From the NCBI RefSeq assembly GCF_009856365.1, contig NZ_WMEX01000001.1:186001-250000 (forward strand): a stretch of 64,000 nt of DNA. Direction: 5' to 3'. The notes below the pieces were generated by a model, which was not told where the DNA came from, did no database searches, and worked only from the letters and a program-made list of their open reading frames with translations. Origin of the DNA: Vreelandella halophila. Lineage in GTDB: Bacteria > Pseudomonadota > Gammaproteobacteria > Pseudomonadales > Oleiphilaceae. Every line of letters starts with the position of its first letter. Position 1 is the first letter of the stretch. Made by a program: the position numbers and the translations under genes. Below, piece after piece: positions 55,092 through 63,420 of the stretch.

Positions 55092-56504
55092 ATGGATCTC
55101 GATCCCGTTCTTCTGTCACGCATACAGTTTGCTTTCGTGGTGTCATTCCACGCCATATTCCCGGTGTTCACGATCGGGTTGGCTTCGTTCATCGCATTTC
55201 TTGAGACATGTGCCTACGCATCGGGCAATCCGCTGTACACGCGCCTGTCAAAGTTCTGGATCAAGGTCTTCGCCGTGGTCTTCGGTATGGGGGTGGTCTC
55301 GGGGATTGTCATGTCGTTCCAGTTCGGGACGAACTGGAGCAACTTCTCCCAGGCTACGGCCAACTTTCTCGGACCCGTTCTGAGTTATGAGGTGGTGACG
55401 GCATTTTTCCTTGAGGCTGCGTTCCTCGGGATCCTTCTTTTCGGGCGTGACCGGGTGCCGGCCGGTATCTATCTGTTTGCCTCGTTCATGGTGGCCATCG
55501 GCACCTTCATCTCATCATTCTGGATTCTTTCCGCGAACAGTTGGATGCATACCCCGGCGGGAACCGTGATGGAAAACGGCATGCACCAGGTCGTTTCCTG
55601 GAGTGAGGCAATATTCAATCCGTCATTCTGGTACCGGTTTACCCATATGGGGCTGGCGTCATTCCTGACGGGCGGGTTTGTGGTGGCGTCCCTCAGTGCC
55701 TGGTTCCTCCTGAAAGGGCGCGAGGTTGAAGCCAACCGGCGTGCATTGTCCATGTGTCTCTGGCTTCTTCTGGTGATCGCGCCCGCTCAGCTGTGGGTCG
55801 GGGACCTTCATGGTCTCAACACCCTCAAGCACCAGCCCACTAAGGTGGCGGCGATGGAAGGCAACTGGGAGACCTCGTCCAACGTCCCGCTGCTTCTGTT
55901 CGCCTGGCCGGACCAGCAGGCACAGACCAATCACTGGGAGGTCGGAATCCCCGGCCTCGCGAGCCTGATCCTGAAGCACGACACTGACGGCGTTGTCCCC
56001 GGTGTTTCTGCGGTGCCTAGAGAGGAGCAGCCGCCGGTCGCGATCGTCTTCTGGTCGTTCCGTGTCATGGTTGGTCTTGGCATGCTGATGATCGCGTTCG
56101 CAATCGCTGGTCTCCTGTTGCGTCCCGGAGGCCGCTACTGGCGCAGTCGCTGGTTCCTCAAAGGGCTTGTTCCGATGGGCGTAGCACCCTTTGTGGCTGT
56201 GCTCGCGGGCTGGTTTGTCACCGAAATCGGCCGCGCACCCTGGTTGGTTTATGGTCAGATGACACAGGCAGAGGGGGTAACGCCCTCCCTGACCGGTGGC
56301 ATGGCACTGTTCACGCTTATCGGTTACATCGTTGTCTACGCCCTGGTCTTCACCTCCGGGCTCTACTACCTCGGACGGCTGTTTGAAAGCGGTGTCGAGG
56401 ATGCCGGTCACGACAGCGATCTTGATCAAGAAGAAGTGGAACGGGCGAAACGACCGTTTTCCGCTGCCCATGTGCCGCTTGAACACGAAGGAGGGCGCGC
56501 CTGA
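55092..56504 (+). CDS. cydA: Cytochrome bd ubiquinol oxidase subunit I (CydA), short Q-loop form
   Basis: Heme-binding quinol oxidase subunit, 470 aa with nine helices. Seen: RIQFAFVVSFHAIFPVFTIG with the heme b ligand histidine, the Q-loop region short compared with E. coli (522 aa), as in CIO-type oxidases, and GWFVTEIGRAPWLVYGQM where the usual GRQPW reads GRAPW. ATG at 55092 follows GCGGAGG. It follows SulP by 74 bases with no clear terminator, and overlaps cydB by one base. Bd oxidases resist sulfide and cyanide, which suits the neighbouring SQR. Confidence 0.96.
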   Translation: MDLDPVLLSRIQFAFVVSFHAIFPVFTIGLASFIAFLETCAYASGNPLYTRLSKFWIKVFAVVFGMGVVSGIVMSFQFGTNWSNFSQATANFLGPVLSYEVVTAFFLEAAFLGILLFGRDRVPAGIYLFASFMVAIGTFISSFWILSANSWMHTPAGTVMENGMHQVVSWSEAIFNPSFWYRFTHMGLASFLTGGFVVASLSAWFLLKGREVEANRRALSMCLWLLLVIAPAQLWVGDLHGLNTLKHQPTKVAAMEGNWETSSNVPLLLFAWPDQQAQTNHWEVGIPGLASLILKHDTDGVVPGVSAVPREEQPPVAIVFWSFRVMVGLGMLMIAFAIAGLLLRPGGRYWRSRWFLKGLVPMGVAPFVAVLAGWFVTEIGRAPWLVYGQMTQAEGVTPSLTGGMALFTLIGYIVVYALVFTSGLYYLGRLFESGVEDAGHDSDLDQEEVERAKRPFSAAHVPLEHEGGRA

Positions 56505-57505
56505 TGGAACCGTTTGACCTGACACTGATCTGGGCCGGAATCATCGCGTTTGGCGTGATCATGTATGTCCTGATGGATGGCTTTGACCTTGGGGTTGGCA
56601 TCCTGTTTCCGCTGGCACCGGATGAAGAGTCCCGTGACCTGATGATGAACTCGGTTGCGCCGGTATGGGACGGCAACGAAACCTGGCTGGTGCTGGGAGG
56701 GGCCGGTCTTCTGGCGGCGTTCCCGATGGTCTACTCGATCATGCTGCCGGCGCTTTACCTGGGCGTTTTCCTGATGCTATCAGGGCTTATTTTCCGGGGC
56801 ATTGCCTTTGAGTTCCGGTTCAAGGCCAACCGCTCGCGTTATCTGTGGAATATTGCCTTCGCGGGGGGCTCAACTCTGGCGGCCTTTGCCCAGGGCATGG
56901 TGGTTGGCAAGTACATTGAAGGGATCAATACGGCCAACGGTGTCTACGTCGGTGGGCCTCTGGACTTCGTTACACCCTTTACCTTGCTGACAGGTCTGGG
57001 CCTGGTAGCCGGATACGCGCTGCTCGGAAGCACCTGGACCATTATGAAGACCGAAGGCACGACGCAGGCCTGGGCCCGGCGTATGGCCCGGCCTCTGCTT
57101 ATGATCGTGCTGGCCGTGTTTGGCGTTATCAGCCTCTGGACTCCGTTCGTGGATGAAGCTGTCTATGAACGCTGGTTCTCAAACCTGCACCTGATCTGGG
57201 TGCTTCCGGCGCTGGCACTGTTCTTCGCCTGGCGGATCTGGCACGGGGTTACGCACAAGCGCGAGGGCTCGCCGTTTGTCGCGACCATGGGATTATTCGT
57301 CTTCACCTATCTCGGGCTTCTGGTCAGCAAGTGGCCTTATGTTGTCCCCCCTGAAATCACGCTCTATGACGCGGCATCAGCCTGGGAGTCACAGCTGTTC
57401 CTGCTTCTGGGACTGCTGTTCGTGATTCCGATTGTGCTCACCTACACCGCATGGACGTACTGGGTTTTCCGGGGCAAGGTGAGGGCCGGTGACGGCTACC
57501 ACTGA
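56504..57505 (+). CDS. cydB: Cytochrome bd ubiquinol oxidase subunit II (CydB)
   Basis: Second oxidase subunit, 333 aa with about eight or nine helices. Seen: the N-terminal MYVLMDGFDLGVGILFPLAP, NSVAPVWDGNETWLVLGGAG and YLGVFLMLSGLIFRGIAFEF, all CydB signatures. It overlaps cydA by one base and cydD by 17, so all four cyd genes are one unit. No small cydX-like frame was found after it; CIO-type bd oxidases often lack CydX. Confidence 0.96.
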   Translation: MEPFDLTLIWAGIIAFGVIMYVLMDGFDLGVGILFPLAPDEESRDLMMNSVAPVWDGNETWLVLGGAGLLAAFPMVYSIMLPALYLGVFLMLSGLIFRGIAFEFRFKANRSRYLWNIAFAGGSTLAAFAQGMVVGKYIEGINTANGVYVGGPLDFVTPFTLLTGLGLVAGYALLGSTWTIMKTEGTTQAWARRMARPLLMIVLAVFGVISLWTPFVDEAVYERWFSNLHLIWVLPALALFFAWRIWHGVTHKREGSPFVATMGLFVFTYLGLLVSKWPYVVPPEITLYDAASAWESQLFLLLGLLFVIPIVLTYTAWTYWVFRGKVRAGDGYH

Positions 57506-59162
57506 TCCACGCGCCGGCGCGCGATGGCTGAGCCAATGGGCGCGGGATGCCAGAGGGTATCTTGCGCTGGGGGTCATCGCGGGCGTTGTACAGGCGCTGG
57601 CCATGGTGGTTCAGCTCGGTTTGATGGCCTGGTTCGTGGATCGTCTTATCGTCCACGACCAGCCGGTAACCCTTGTCGCCACTGGTGCCGCACTGGCGCT
57701 GGCAGTGGTCGTGCGCAGCATTGGGCAGTGGGGTCAGGAGATGGCCGGTCTGCAGGCCAGTCACCGGGTGCGGCGTCAGGTGCGCCGGGCACTTCTGAAT
57801 GCCTGGGCCAGTGCGGGGCCAGTTGGCCTCAGTAGCTGCGATTCCGGCAGGCTGTCCAGTGAGTGGACTGAGCAGGTTGACTCGCTCGATGGCTACTACG
57901 CCCGCTTCCTTCCCCAGATGATCCTGGCGGTTATCGTTCCCCTCATTATTCTCAGCGTGGTCGCGGTTCAGGACTGGTTGGCGGCGCTGTTCCTGCTGGC
58001 GGCAGCGCCGCTGATCCCACTGTTCATGGCCTTGATCGGGATGGGTGCGGAGCGTGTGAACCAGCGCCACTACGAATCCCTTGCGCGTCTCTCCGGTCAC
58101 TTCCTGGATCGTATCCGTGGAATGACGACCCTGCAGCTATTCGGTCGCAGCGTGGATGCAGTGGAGGATGTTGCGGCTGCGACTGATCATTACCGGCGAT
58201 TGAACATGGCGACCTTACGGGTCGCTTTCCTTTCCTCCGCGGTCCTGGAGTTTTTTGCGTCCGTGGCAATTGCCGCGGTTGCGATCTATGTCGGCTTCGC
58301 GCTGCTGGGGATGATTTCTTTCGGACCGGCAGACGAAATGAGCCTGTTCAGCGGGCTCTTTGTGCTTCTCCTGGCTCCAGAGTTCTTTCAGCCGCTCAGG
58401 CTGCTGTCACAGTACTACCACGACAGGGCCGCCGCATTGGGGGCAGCGGCTCACCTGAGTGCGAGATTGGTTGCCAGCGACAGTCTGGTCCCGCAGGCGG
58501 CGCAAGCACAACGCCAGGAGCCTGACAGCTCAGGCATCCGGGTGTCCGGACTGGGCGTGCGCTATCCGAATGGGCGTGAGGTGCTGAGTGATCTGGATTT
58601 CGAGCTTCCATCCGGGCAGACGCTTGTTGTGACGGGGCCCTCAGGCTGCGGGAAGTCCACGCTGCTGGCGGTTCTGGCGGGATTCATGGCGCCCTCACAG
58701 GGAGAGGCCAGAATCCGCGGGCAATCGCCGGGATCGATGCCGGTGGGCTGGATGGGGCAGAGGCCCTGGCTGGTGCCCGGGAGCTGGCGTCAGAACCTGA
58801 GGCTGACCGCGCCAGAGGCCAGCGAAGGGGCGATGCTGGAGGCGATCGATCGGGTAGGGCTCAGGTCTGTCCTGGATGGGCTTCCTGAGGGGCTTTCAAC
58901 CCGGATCGGCGAGGGGGGCCTGGGGCTTTCAGGCGGTCAGGCGCGGCGTCTGGCTCTGGCTCGTCTTTTCCTCACCTCGTCCACCGTGATGCTGCTGGAT
59001 GAGCCGACAGCTGGGCTCGATGAAGCAACCGAGGCTGAGGTGATTGAAGGGGTGAGAGGGATCATAGGGGGGCAGCGTCTTTGTGTGATTGCCTCCCATC
59101 AGCCGGCGCTGCGCGCGCTGGGAGACCAGCATCTGGCATTGGGGAGCACTCATCATGCGTGA
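57489..59162 (+). CDS. cydD: Thiol reductant ABC exporter subunit CydD
   Basis: ABC exporter half, 557 aa: six-helix membrane domain (about 1-310) and nucleotide-binding domain with Walker A VVTGPSGCGKSTLLAVL near residue 383, signature GLSGGQARRLALARLFL and Walker B VMLLDEPTAGLD. With CydC it exports cysteine/glutathione to the periplasm and is needed for bd oxidase assembly. GTG start at 57489 inside cydB. Reduced thiols in the periplasm would also interact with persulfide chemistry there. Confidence 0.95.
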   Translation: MTATTDPRAGARWLSQWARDARGYLALGVIAGVVQALAMVVQLGLMAWFVDRLIVHDQPVTLVATGAALALAVVVRSIGQWGQEMAGLQASHRVRRQVRRALLNAWASAGPVGLSSCDSGRLSSEWTEQVDSLDGYYARFLPQMILAVIVPLIILSVVAVQDWLAALFLLAAAPLIPLFMALIGMGAERVNQRHYESLARLSGHFLDRIRGMTTLQLFGRSVDAVEDVAAATDHYRRLNMATLRVAFLSSAVLEFFASVAIAAVAIYVGFALLGMISFGPADEMSLFSGLFVLLLAPEFFQPLRLLSQYYHDRAAALGAAAHLSARLVASDSLVPQAAQAQRQEPDSSGIRVSGLGVRYPNGREVLSDLDFELPSGQTLVVTGPSGCGKSTLLAVLAGFMAPSQGEARIRGQSPGSMPVGWMGQRPWLVPGSWRQNLRLTAPEASEGAMLEAIDRVGLRSVLDGLPEGLSTRIGEGGLGLSGGQARRLALARLFLTSSTVMLLDEPTAGLDEATEAEVIEGVRGIIGGQRLCVIASHQPALRALGDQHLALGSTHHA

Positions 59163-60822
59163 ACTCCGACCCTGGCTGGGCCTGCTCCAGCGTCATCGCC
59201 GGCAGTTGGCAGTGGGTCTTGTGTTGATGGCCGCAACGTTGATGGCGGGTCTGGGACTTCTCGCTCTCTCTGGCTGGTTCATTACCGCCACCGCCATTAC
59301 CGCACTGGCCTGGGCCGCCGGGCTCAATGCCAGCCTGAACCTCTATGCGCCGGGAGGGGGAATCCGGTTCTTTGCGCTGGCGCGCACGGCGAGCCGCTAT
59401 TTTGAGCGTCTGGTCAATCACGATGTGGTACTCCGGCTGCTGGCGGATATCCGGGTGGAGCTTTTCCGCAAACTGCTCAGGGCCGAGGCATACAGCGCTA
59501 AGCGTTTGGGATCGGCGGCCTTTCTGAACAGGCTGGTCAGCGACGTGGACACGCTCGACAATCTCTACCTGCGTCAGATCGCGCCGCCATTGGTAGCGCT
59601 TGCAGGAAGCCTGGGGGCAGCCGGGCTGATTGCTGTGTTTGCCCCGGCGCTGTCACTGGTGGTGCTGGCTGTGCTCGTGCCCTGGCTTGGCGTGGTGACG
59701 CTGGGCATGGCCTGGTGGACGCGGCGGCATGGTGCAGCGGAAATGGAAGCCGCGGAGCGGCTGCGCAGTCACGCCCTGACCGAACTTGAAGGGATGGCAG
59801 AGTTGTCCGCAGCGGGACTGCTGTCACGCGACCAGAATGATCTGCTGGGTGAGGACAACGCCCAGCGATACCGTCAGATGCAGCAGGAGACCTCGGCCAT
59901 CAGTGGGCAGGCGCTGAATACGCTGGTGATCCACCTGCTGGTGGCGGCCCTGCTGCTGTTCGCGTCCCAGGCCTGGCAGGCGGGCCAGATCTCGGGCGCC
60001 GTGATGGTCCTTATTCCTCTGGTTATCATGGCATTGTCTGAAGGGTTCCTGCCGCTGCCCAGGGCGTTCATGCGCTTGGGAGCGACGGAAGCGGCTGCCG
60101 AACGCCTCAACACTCAGGACGGTTCCCAGCCAGACTCATCAGGCCAACCGTCGGAGGTTGGTTTGCCTGAAAATCCCACGCTGACCTGGTCCCATATCCG
60201 TGTTGCCCGCGGTGCGCCGGTCGTTTTCGAGGATTTCAGTCTCTCGGTCTCACCGGGAGAGCGGCTGGTTATAACGGGAGCGTCAGGCAGTGGTAAGTCC
60301 ACTTTGGCTTCATTGGCGGCCCGCCTGACATCACCAGACGATGGGCAGGTGATGGTCAATGGTAATGACGGCGCCCTGTTTTCGCTCAGCGAGTGGCGTG
60401 AGCGCATCAGCTTGCTGACCCAGGATGCTCATCTTTTCAATGAATCGGTAGCCGCCAACCTCCGGGTGGGAGATGCCGATGCGAGTGAAAGCCGGCTTTG
60501 GCGGGTTCTTGAAGCGGTAGACCTGGCGCCGCTGGTGGCGTCACTTGATTGTGGTCTTGAGACACCTGTTGGTGAAGGGGGAGGGCAGCTCTCCGGCGGT
60601 GAGGGGCGACGTCTTGCGCTGGCGCGCGTGCTGCTGCGCTCGGCGCCGATCGTCATTCTTGATGAGCCTTTCACGGGGCTTGATGAGGCGACAGCGGAGC
60701 GAGTCTGGAAAGGCATTCAGCACTGGCTCAGCGGTTGCAGCGTTGTGCTTATGCTGCACGACTCAATGCCCTTTATTGAGGCGGATAGGGTCATTTCGCT
60801 GACGGCAGGAAGGGCTATGTAA
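59155..60822 (+). CDS. cydC: Thiol reductant ABC exporter subunit CydC
   Basis: Partner of CydD, 555 aa. Membrane domain with LALSGWFITATAITALAWAA and FFALARTASRYFERLVNHDV (the CydC-type second helix pair), then an ATPase with Walker A VITGASGSGKSTLASLA, signature QLSGGEGRRLALARVLL and Walker B IVILDEPFTGLD. The start ATG at 59155 overlaps the cydD stop by eight bases. A longer in-frame start at 59089 lies inside cydD and is not needed. Last gene of cydABDC. Confidence 0.95.
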   Translation: MRELRPWLGLLQRHRRQLAVGLVLMAATLMAGLGLLALSGWFITATAITALAWAAGLNASLNLYAPGGGIRFFALARTASRYFERLVNHDVVLRLLADIRVELFRKLLRAEAYSAKRLGSAAFLNRLVSDVDTLDNLYLRQIAPPLVALAGSLGAAGLIAVFAPALSLVVLAVLVPWLGVVTLGMAWWTRRHGAAEMEAAERLRSHALTELEGMAELSAAGLLSRDQNDLLGEDNAQRYRQMQQETSAISGQALNTLVIHLLVAALLLFASQAWQAGQISGAVMVLIPLVIMALSEGFLPLPRAFMRLGATEAAAERLNTQDGSQPDSSGQPSEVGLPENPTLTWSHIRVARGAPVVFEDFSLSVSPGERLVITGASGSGKSTLASLAARLTSPDDGQVMVNGNDGALFSLSEWRERISLLTQDAHLFNESVAANLRVGDADASESRLWRVLEAVDLAPLVASLDCGLETPVGEGGGQLSGGEGRRLALARVLLRSAPIVILDEPFTGLDEATAERVWKGIQHWLSGCSVVLMLHDSMPFIEADRVISLTAGRAM

Positions 60823-60849
60823 CGAAAAGAGCTGTTTAAAGGGCATATC

Positions 60850-60874
60850 GGCGGCCCCCCTCAGGGTGACCGCC
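60850..60874. terminator. Weak hairpin between cydC and the convergent peroxiredoxin gene
   Basis: GGCGG (60850-60854) pairs with CCGCC (60870-60874), with CCC and GGG inside giving a longer imperfect stem around TCA. It sits in the 71-base gap between two convergent stops, where a bidirectional terminator is expected. No clear T run. Confidence 0.35.
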
Positions 60875-60893
60875 ATAATGCGAACGGGAATGA

Positions 60894-61520
60894 TCAGACC
60901 TTGGTCATGCGCAGGTACGGGCGCAGTTCGCGCCAGCCCTCTGGAAACATTTCCTTCGCCTGTTCATCGGTGATGGAGGGCGGAATGATGCACTCATCAC
61001 CTTTACGCCAGTCTGCCGGCAGCGCACAGCTCTTTGCGTCACTGGTCTGAAGGGCATCAATGGCACGAAGTATCTCATCGAAATTCCGCCCTACAGTCAT
61101 CGGGTAGGTCATCGTCAGGCGGATTTTCTTGTTCGGATCGATGATGAAAACACTTCTGACCGCCGCCGTTTCGCTTTCCCCGGGGTGTATCATGTCGTAC
61201 AGCTGGGCGATTGAGCAGTCGGCGTCCGCCAGGATGGGGAAATCCAGGCTGCAGGACTGGGTGTCATCGACATCCTCAATCCACTTGAGATGCTCTTCCG
61301 CGGTATCGGTGGAAAGCCCCAGCGGCTTTACATTGCGCTCAGCAAACTGTTCCGCGAGCTGAGCGGTACGACCCATTTCCGTGGTGCACACCGGCGTGAA
61401 GTCAGCTGGATGACTGAAGAAAAATACCCAGGAATCGCCGATCCAGTCATGGAAGTTGATTGTGCCTTTAGTGCTTTCGGCGGAAAAGTTCGGCGCTGTG
61501 TCGCCAAGTCGAAGTGCCAT
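60894..61520 (-). CDS. Peroxiredoxin (Prx6/AhpC-TSA type), copy 2
   Basis: Paralogue of copy 1 at 49838-50464, also 208 aa, with the same HPADFTPVCTTEMG active site and long identical runs (for example DTAEEHLKWIEDV and LYDMIHPGESETAAVRSVFI, read as separate stretches). It has two additional cysteines (DTQSCSLDF and DADCSIAQ) that copy 1 lacks, which could change its thiol partner. It lies 60 bases downstream of the second MBL gene, so the order is MBL then peroxiredoxin, reversed relative to the first pair. Confidence 0.92.
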   Translation of the reverse strand: MALRLGDTAPNFSAESTKGTINFHDWIGDSWVFFFSHPADFTPVCTTEMGRTAQLAEQFAERNVKPLGLSTDTAEEHLKWIEDVDDTQSCSLDFPILADADCSIAQLYDMIHPGESETAAVRSVFIIDPNKKIRLTMTYPMTVGRNFDEILRAIDALQTSDAKSCALPADWRKGDECIIPPSITDEQAKEMFPEGWRELRPYLRMTKV

Positions 61521-61580
61521 AGGTCGGTTTCTCCCTTGATCTCTTGGTTACTGTCAGTGTGACTGGCCAATGGTTATGAG

Positions 61581-62447
61581 TCAGAAGCGATTGACGGGGA
61601 CCTTGAGGTACACCTGACCATTGTCCTCAGCGGGCGGCATCTCGCCGGCTCTCATGTTGACCTGGACTGAGGGCAGGATCAGGCGCGGCATGTTCAGTGT
61701 CGCGTCACGCTCGGTTCTCATTTTCACGAACTCATCCTCTTTGATGCCTTCGCGGACATGGATGTTGCGTTCACGCTGTTCGGCAACGGTTGTCTCGTGG
61801 ACAAATTCATCACGACCCGGAGCCTTATAGTCATGGCAGAGGAAGATGCGTGTTTCTGGTGGCAGAGCCAACACCTTCTGGACTGAGTGGTACATGGTAT
61901 GCGCGTCTCCCCCCGGGAAATCACAGCGCGCGGTACCGGCGTCAGGGGCAAAGAGGGTGTCGCCAACGAAGGCGGCATCGCCAATGACGTATGTCAGGCA
62001 CGCGGGGGTATGCCCCGGGGTGTGCAGAACGCTCGCCTCGAGATTGCCGATGGTAAAGGTGTCCCCTTCACTGAAAAGCCGGTCGAACTGACTGCCATCA
62101 CGGGCGAACTCAGTTCCCGCATTGAAGGCTTTTCCAAAAATATCCTGAACTTCCATGATCTTATGGCCGATGCCTGTCTGGCCACCCAGCTGCTCATGCA
62201 GGTAGGGGGCGGCAGAGAGGTGGTCAGCATGGACGTGGGTTTCGAGGATCCATTCAACTTCTAGCTGATTGTCTCTGATGAAACGGATGATCTCGTCAGC
62301 CGACCGCACGTCCGTGCGTCCCGCCGCGTAGTCAAAATCCAATACCGAATCGATGATGGCGCAGGCCCTGCTGTCAGGGTCCTGAACCACGTAGCTGAAT
62401 GTGTTTGTGGGTTCGTCGAAAAAGTGTTGTACCTGTGGGCTATTCAT
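61581..62447 (-). CDS. Metallo-beta-lactamase fold persulfide dioxygenase-like protein, copy 2
   Basis: MBL-fold protein of 288 aa, same family as 50610-51521. Ligands seen: THVHADH (His71, His73, Asp75, His76), HTPGHTPACLTY, DTLFAPDAGTARCDFPGGDA and FLCHDYKAPGRDE. It keeps the GDTLF and GTARCD sequences typical of the Blh type, unlike copy 1. The ATG at 62447 fits the family start. It heads an operon with the second peroxiredoxin; its promoter region holds the shared 12-mer and a perfect 16-bp palindrome. Confidence 0.92.
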   Translation of the reverse strand: MNSPQVQHFFDEPTNTFSYVVQDPDSRACAIIDSVLDFDYAAGRTDVRSADEIIRFIRDNQLEVEWILETHVHADHLSAAPYLHEQLGGQTGIGHKIMEVQDIFGKAFNAGTEFARDGSQFDRLFSEGDTFTIGNLEASVLHTPGHTPACLTYVIGDAAFVGDTLFAPDAGTARCDFPGGDAHTMYHSVQKVLALPPETRIFLCHDYKAPGRDEFVHETTVAEQRERNIHVREGIKEDEFVKMRTERDATLNMPRLILPSVQVNMRAGEMPPAEDNGQVYLKVPVNRF

Positions 62448-62486
62448 AGCGTCGTCACCTCTGCACGGTTGGTCACCTATTTCACT

Positions 62487-62502
62487 ATTAGAACATTCTA
62501 AT
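62487..62502. promoter_or_regulatory. Perfect 16-bp palindrome upstream of the second MBL gene
   Basis: ATTAGAA (62487-62493) and TTCTAAT (62496-62502) flank CA: a perfect inverted repeat 39 bases upstream of the MBL start, just downstream of a possible -10 (TATAAT on the minus strand at 62504-62509). A repressor there would block initiation. AT-rich palindromes of this kind are bound by ArsR-type persulfide sensors such as BigR/SqrR, but I cannot verify that match. Confidence 0.7.
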
Positions 62503-62505
62503 AAT

Positions 62506-62517
62506 TATAACGATAGA
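62506..62517 (-). promoter_or_regulatory. Shared 12-mer promoter element of the second MBL gene
   Basis: On the minus strand this reads TCTATCGTTATA, identical to 49714-49725 upstream of the first peroxiredoxin and in the same direction relative to the gene. It merges into a TATAAT -10 at 62504-62509. No good -35 is found 16-18 bases further up, which suggests an activator or an alternative sigma factor. Confidence 0.55.
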
Positions 62518-62609
62518 CTTAATCGAAATATTAAGCCTCTGCCTTTGATAGCTTGGCTCAATGAAAGTCGGATTGAATTCCGCAGCATGAAGGCGCAGCA
62601 TAGTGTTTG

Positions 62610-62629
62610 AAGGAATAACAATATTCCTT
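62610..62629. promoter_or_regulatory. Perfect inverted repeat upstream of the DUF2892 gene
   Basis: AAGGAATA (62610-62617) and TATTCCTT (62622-62629) are perfect arms around ACAA, 29 bases upstream of the DUF2892 start. A possible promoter (TTGAAG at 62607-62612 and TAAGGA at 62630-62635, 17 bases apart) would place the repeat in the spacer, a typical repressor position. Confidence 0.6.
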
Positions 62630-62658
62630 TAAGGATTACAAATTCGGGAGATTGAGTC

Positions 62659-62853
62659 ATGACAGTCAATATCGGTGCTTTGGATCGCAGCATTCGTGCC
62701 ATAGTCGGGGTGGTTCTGGTCGCCCTGGTTTTTATCGGACCTGAAAGTGCATGGGGCCTGATCGGTCTGATTCCTCTAGCGACGGCTGCTATGGGCAATT
62801 GCCCGGCTTACAGCTTGATCGGGATCAGCACCTGCAAGGCCGGCAACCGTTGA
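62659..62853 (+). CDS. DUF2892 small inner-membrane protein
   Basis: Protein of 64 aa with two helices (AIVGVVLVALVFIGPESAWG and LIGLIPLATAAMGNCPAYSL). DUF2892 motifs seen: N-terminal MTVNIGALDRSIRAIVG and MGNCPAYSLIGISTCK with two cysteines. DUF2892 domains are often found fused to or next to rhodanese and other sulfur-transfer proteins. It is 13 bases upstream of the DsrE-like gene, so they are co-transcribed. Role in moving or sensing reactive sulfur is inference. Confidence 0.85.
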   Translation: MTVNIGALDRSIRAIVGVVLVALVFIGPESAWGLIGLIPLATAAMGNCPAYSLIGISTCKAGNR

Positions 62854-62866
62854 AAGGGGGGACACT

Positions 62867-63313
62867 ATGATCAAGAGAACGGTTGGGACAGTGGTGCTTG
62901 CGCTGATGGTCTGTTTGCCCATGAGCGTCTCTGCGTCGGGCCATGATGGAGCTGTTGGGAAGGTGATGATCATCCTTTCAAGCAGTTCGCCACAGACTCA
63001 GGGAATGGCAATGGTTTTGGGTAACACCATGGCCCAGGAGGGAGCTGAGGTTGAGGTGCTGCTGTGTGACGCCGCCGGCGACCTCGCGCTCGCTAACCAG
63101 GATGGCAACACAGCCCTCGAGCCTAAAAAGGTTACGCCGGCTCAAATGCTGAATGGGCTCGTGGAGAAAGGGGCATCTGTCTCCGTCTGCGCACTTTATC
63201 TGCCTAACAGCGAATACATGGAGTCGGATCTTGCGGATGGTGTCTCTGTGGCCAAACCTTCCCAGATGACCGCCCTGATGCGGGATCCTGAAGTACGGGT
63301 GTTTGCATTCTGA
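62867..63313 (+). CDS. Exported DsrE/DsrF-like protein
   Basis: Protein of 148 aa with a signal peptide (VVLALMVCLPMSVSASG, cleavage near residue 25) and a DsrE-fold domain. Cysteines at EVLLCDAAGDLAL and SVSVCALYLPNSEY; the second is at the place where DsrE-family proteins bind sulfur. Cytoplasmic DsrE proteins relay persulfide sulfur; this one would act in the periplasm. Ribosome site AAAGGGGG before the ATG at 62867. Between a DUF2892 protein and a DUF442-like lipoprotein, it suggests envelope sulfur handling. Confidence 0.85.
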   Translation: MIKRTVGTVVLALMVCLPMSVSASGHDGAVGKVMIILSSSSPQTQGMAMVLGNTMAQEGAEVEVLLCDAAGDLALANQDGNTALEPKKVTPAQMLNGLVEKGASVSVCALYLPNSEYMESDLADGVSVAKPSQMTALMRDPEVRVFAF

Positions 63314-63359
63314 CCGGAGGTGCCAGGGGCGGTCGCGGCACCAGCTCAGCTGCCCCGGA

Positions 63360-63383
63360 TTGGCCTCCTTCTGGTGAGGCCAA
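63360..63383 (+). other. Hairpin between the DsrE-like gene and the lipoprotein gene
   Basis: TTGGCCTC (63360-63367) pairs perfectly with GAGGCCAA (63376-63383) around an eight-base loop. No T run follows (AGAATTAG), so it may be a weak terminator or a message-stability element in the 107-base gap. Confidence 0.45.
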
Positions 63384-63420
63384 AGAATTAGTCAAACTTT
63401 CAAAGAGAGGAAGAGGTCTA

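Noticed and set aside
57430-57505. A cydX gene at the end of cydB
   Set aside because: cydD starts inside cydB, so there is no space for a separate small frame.
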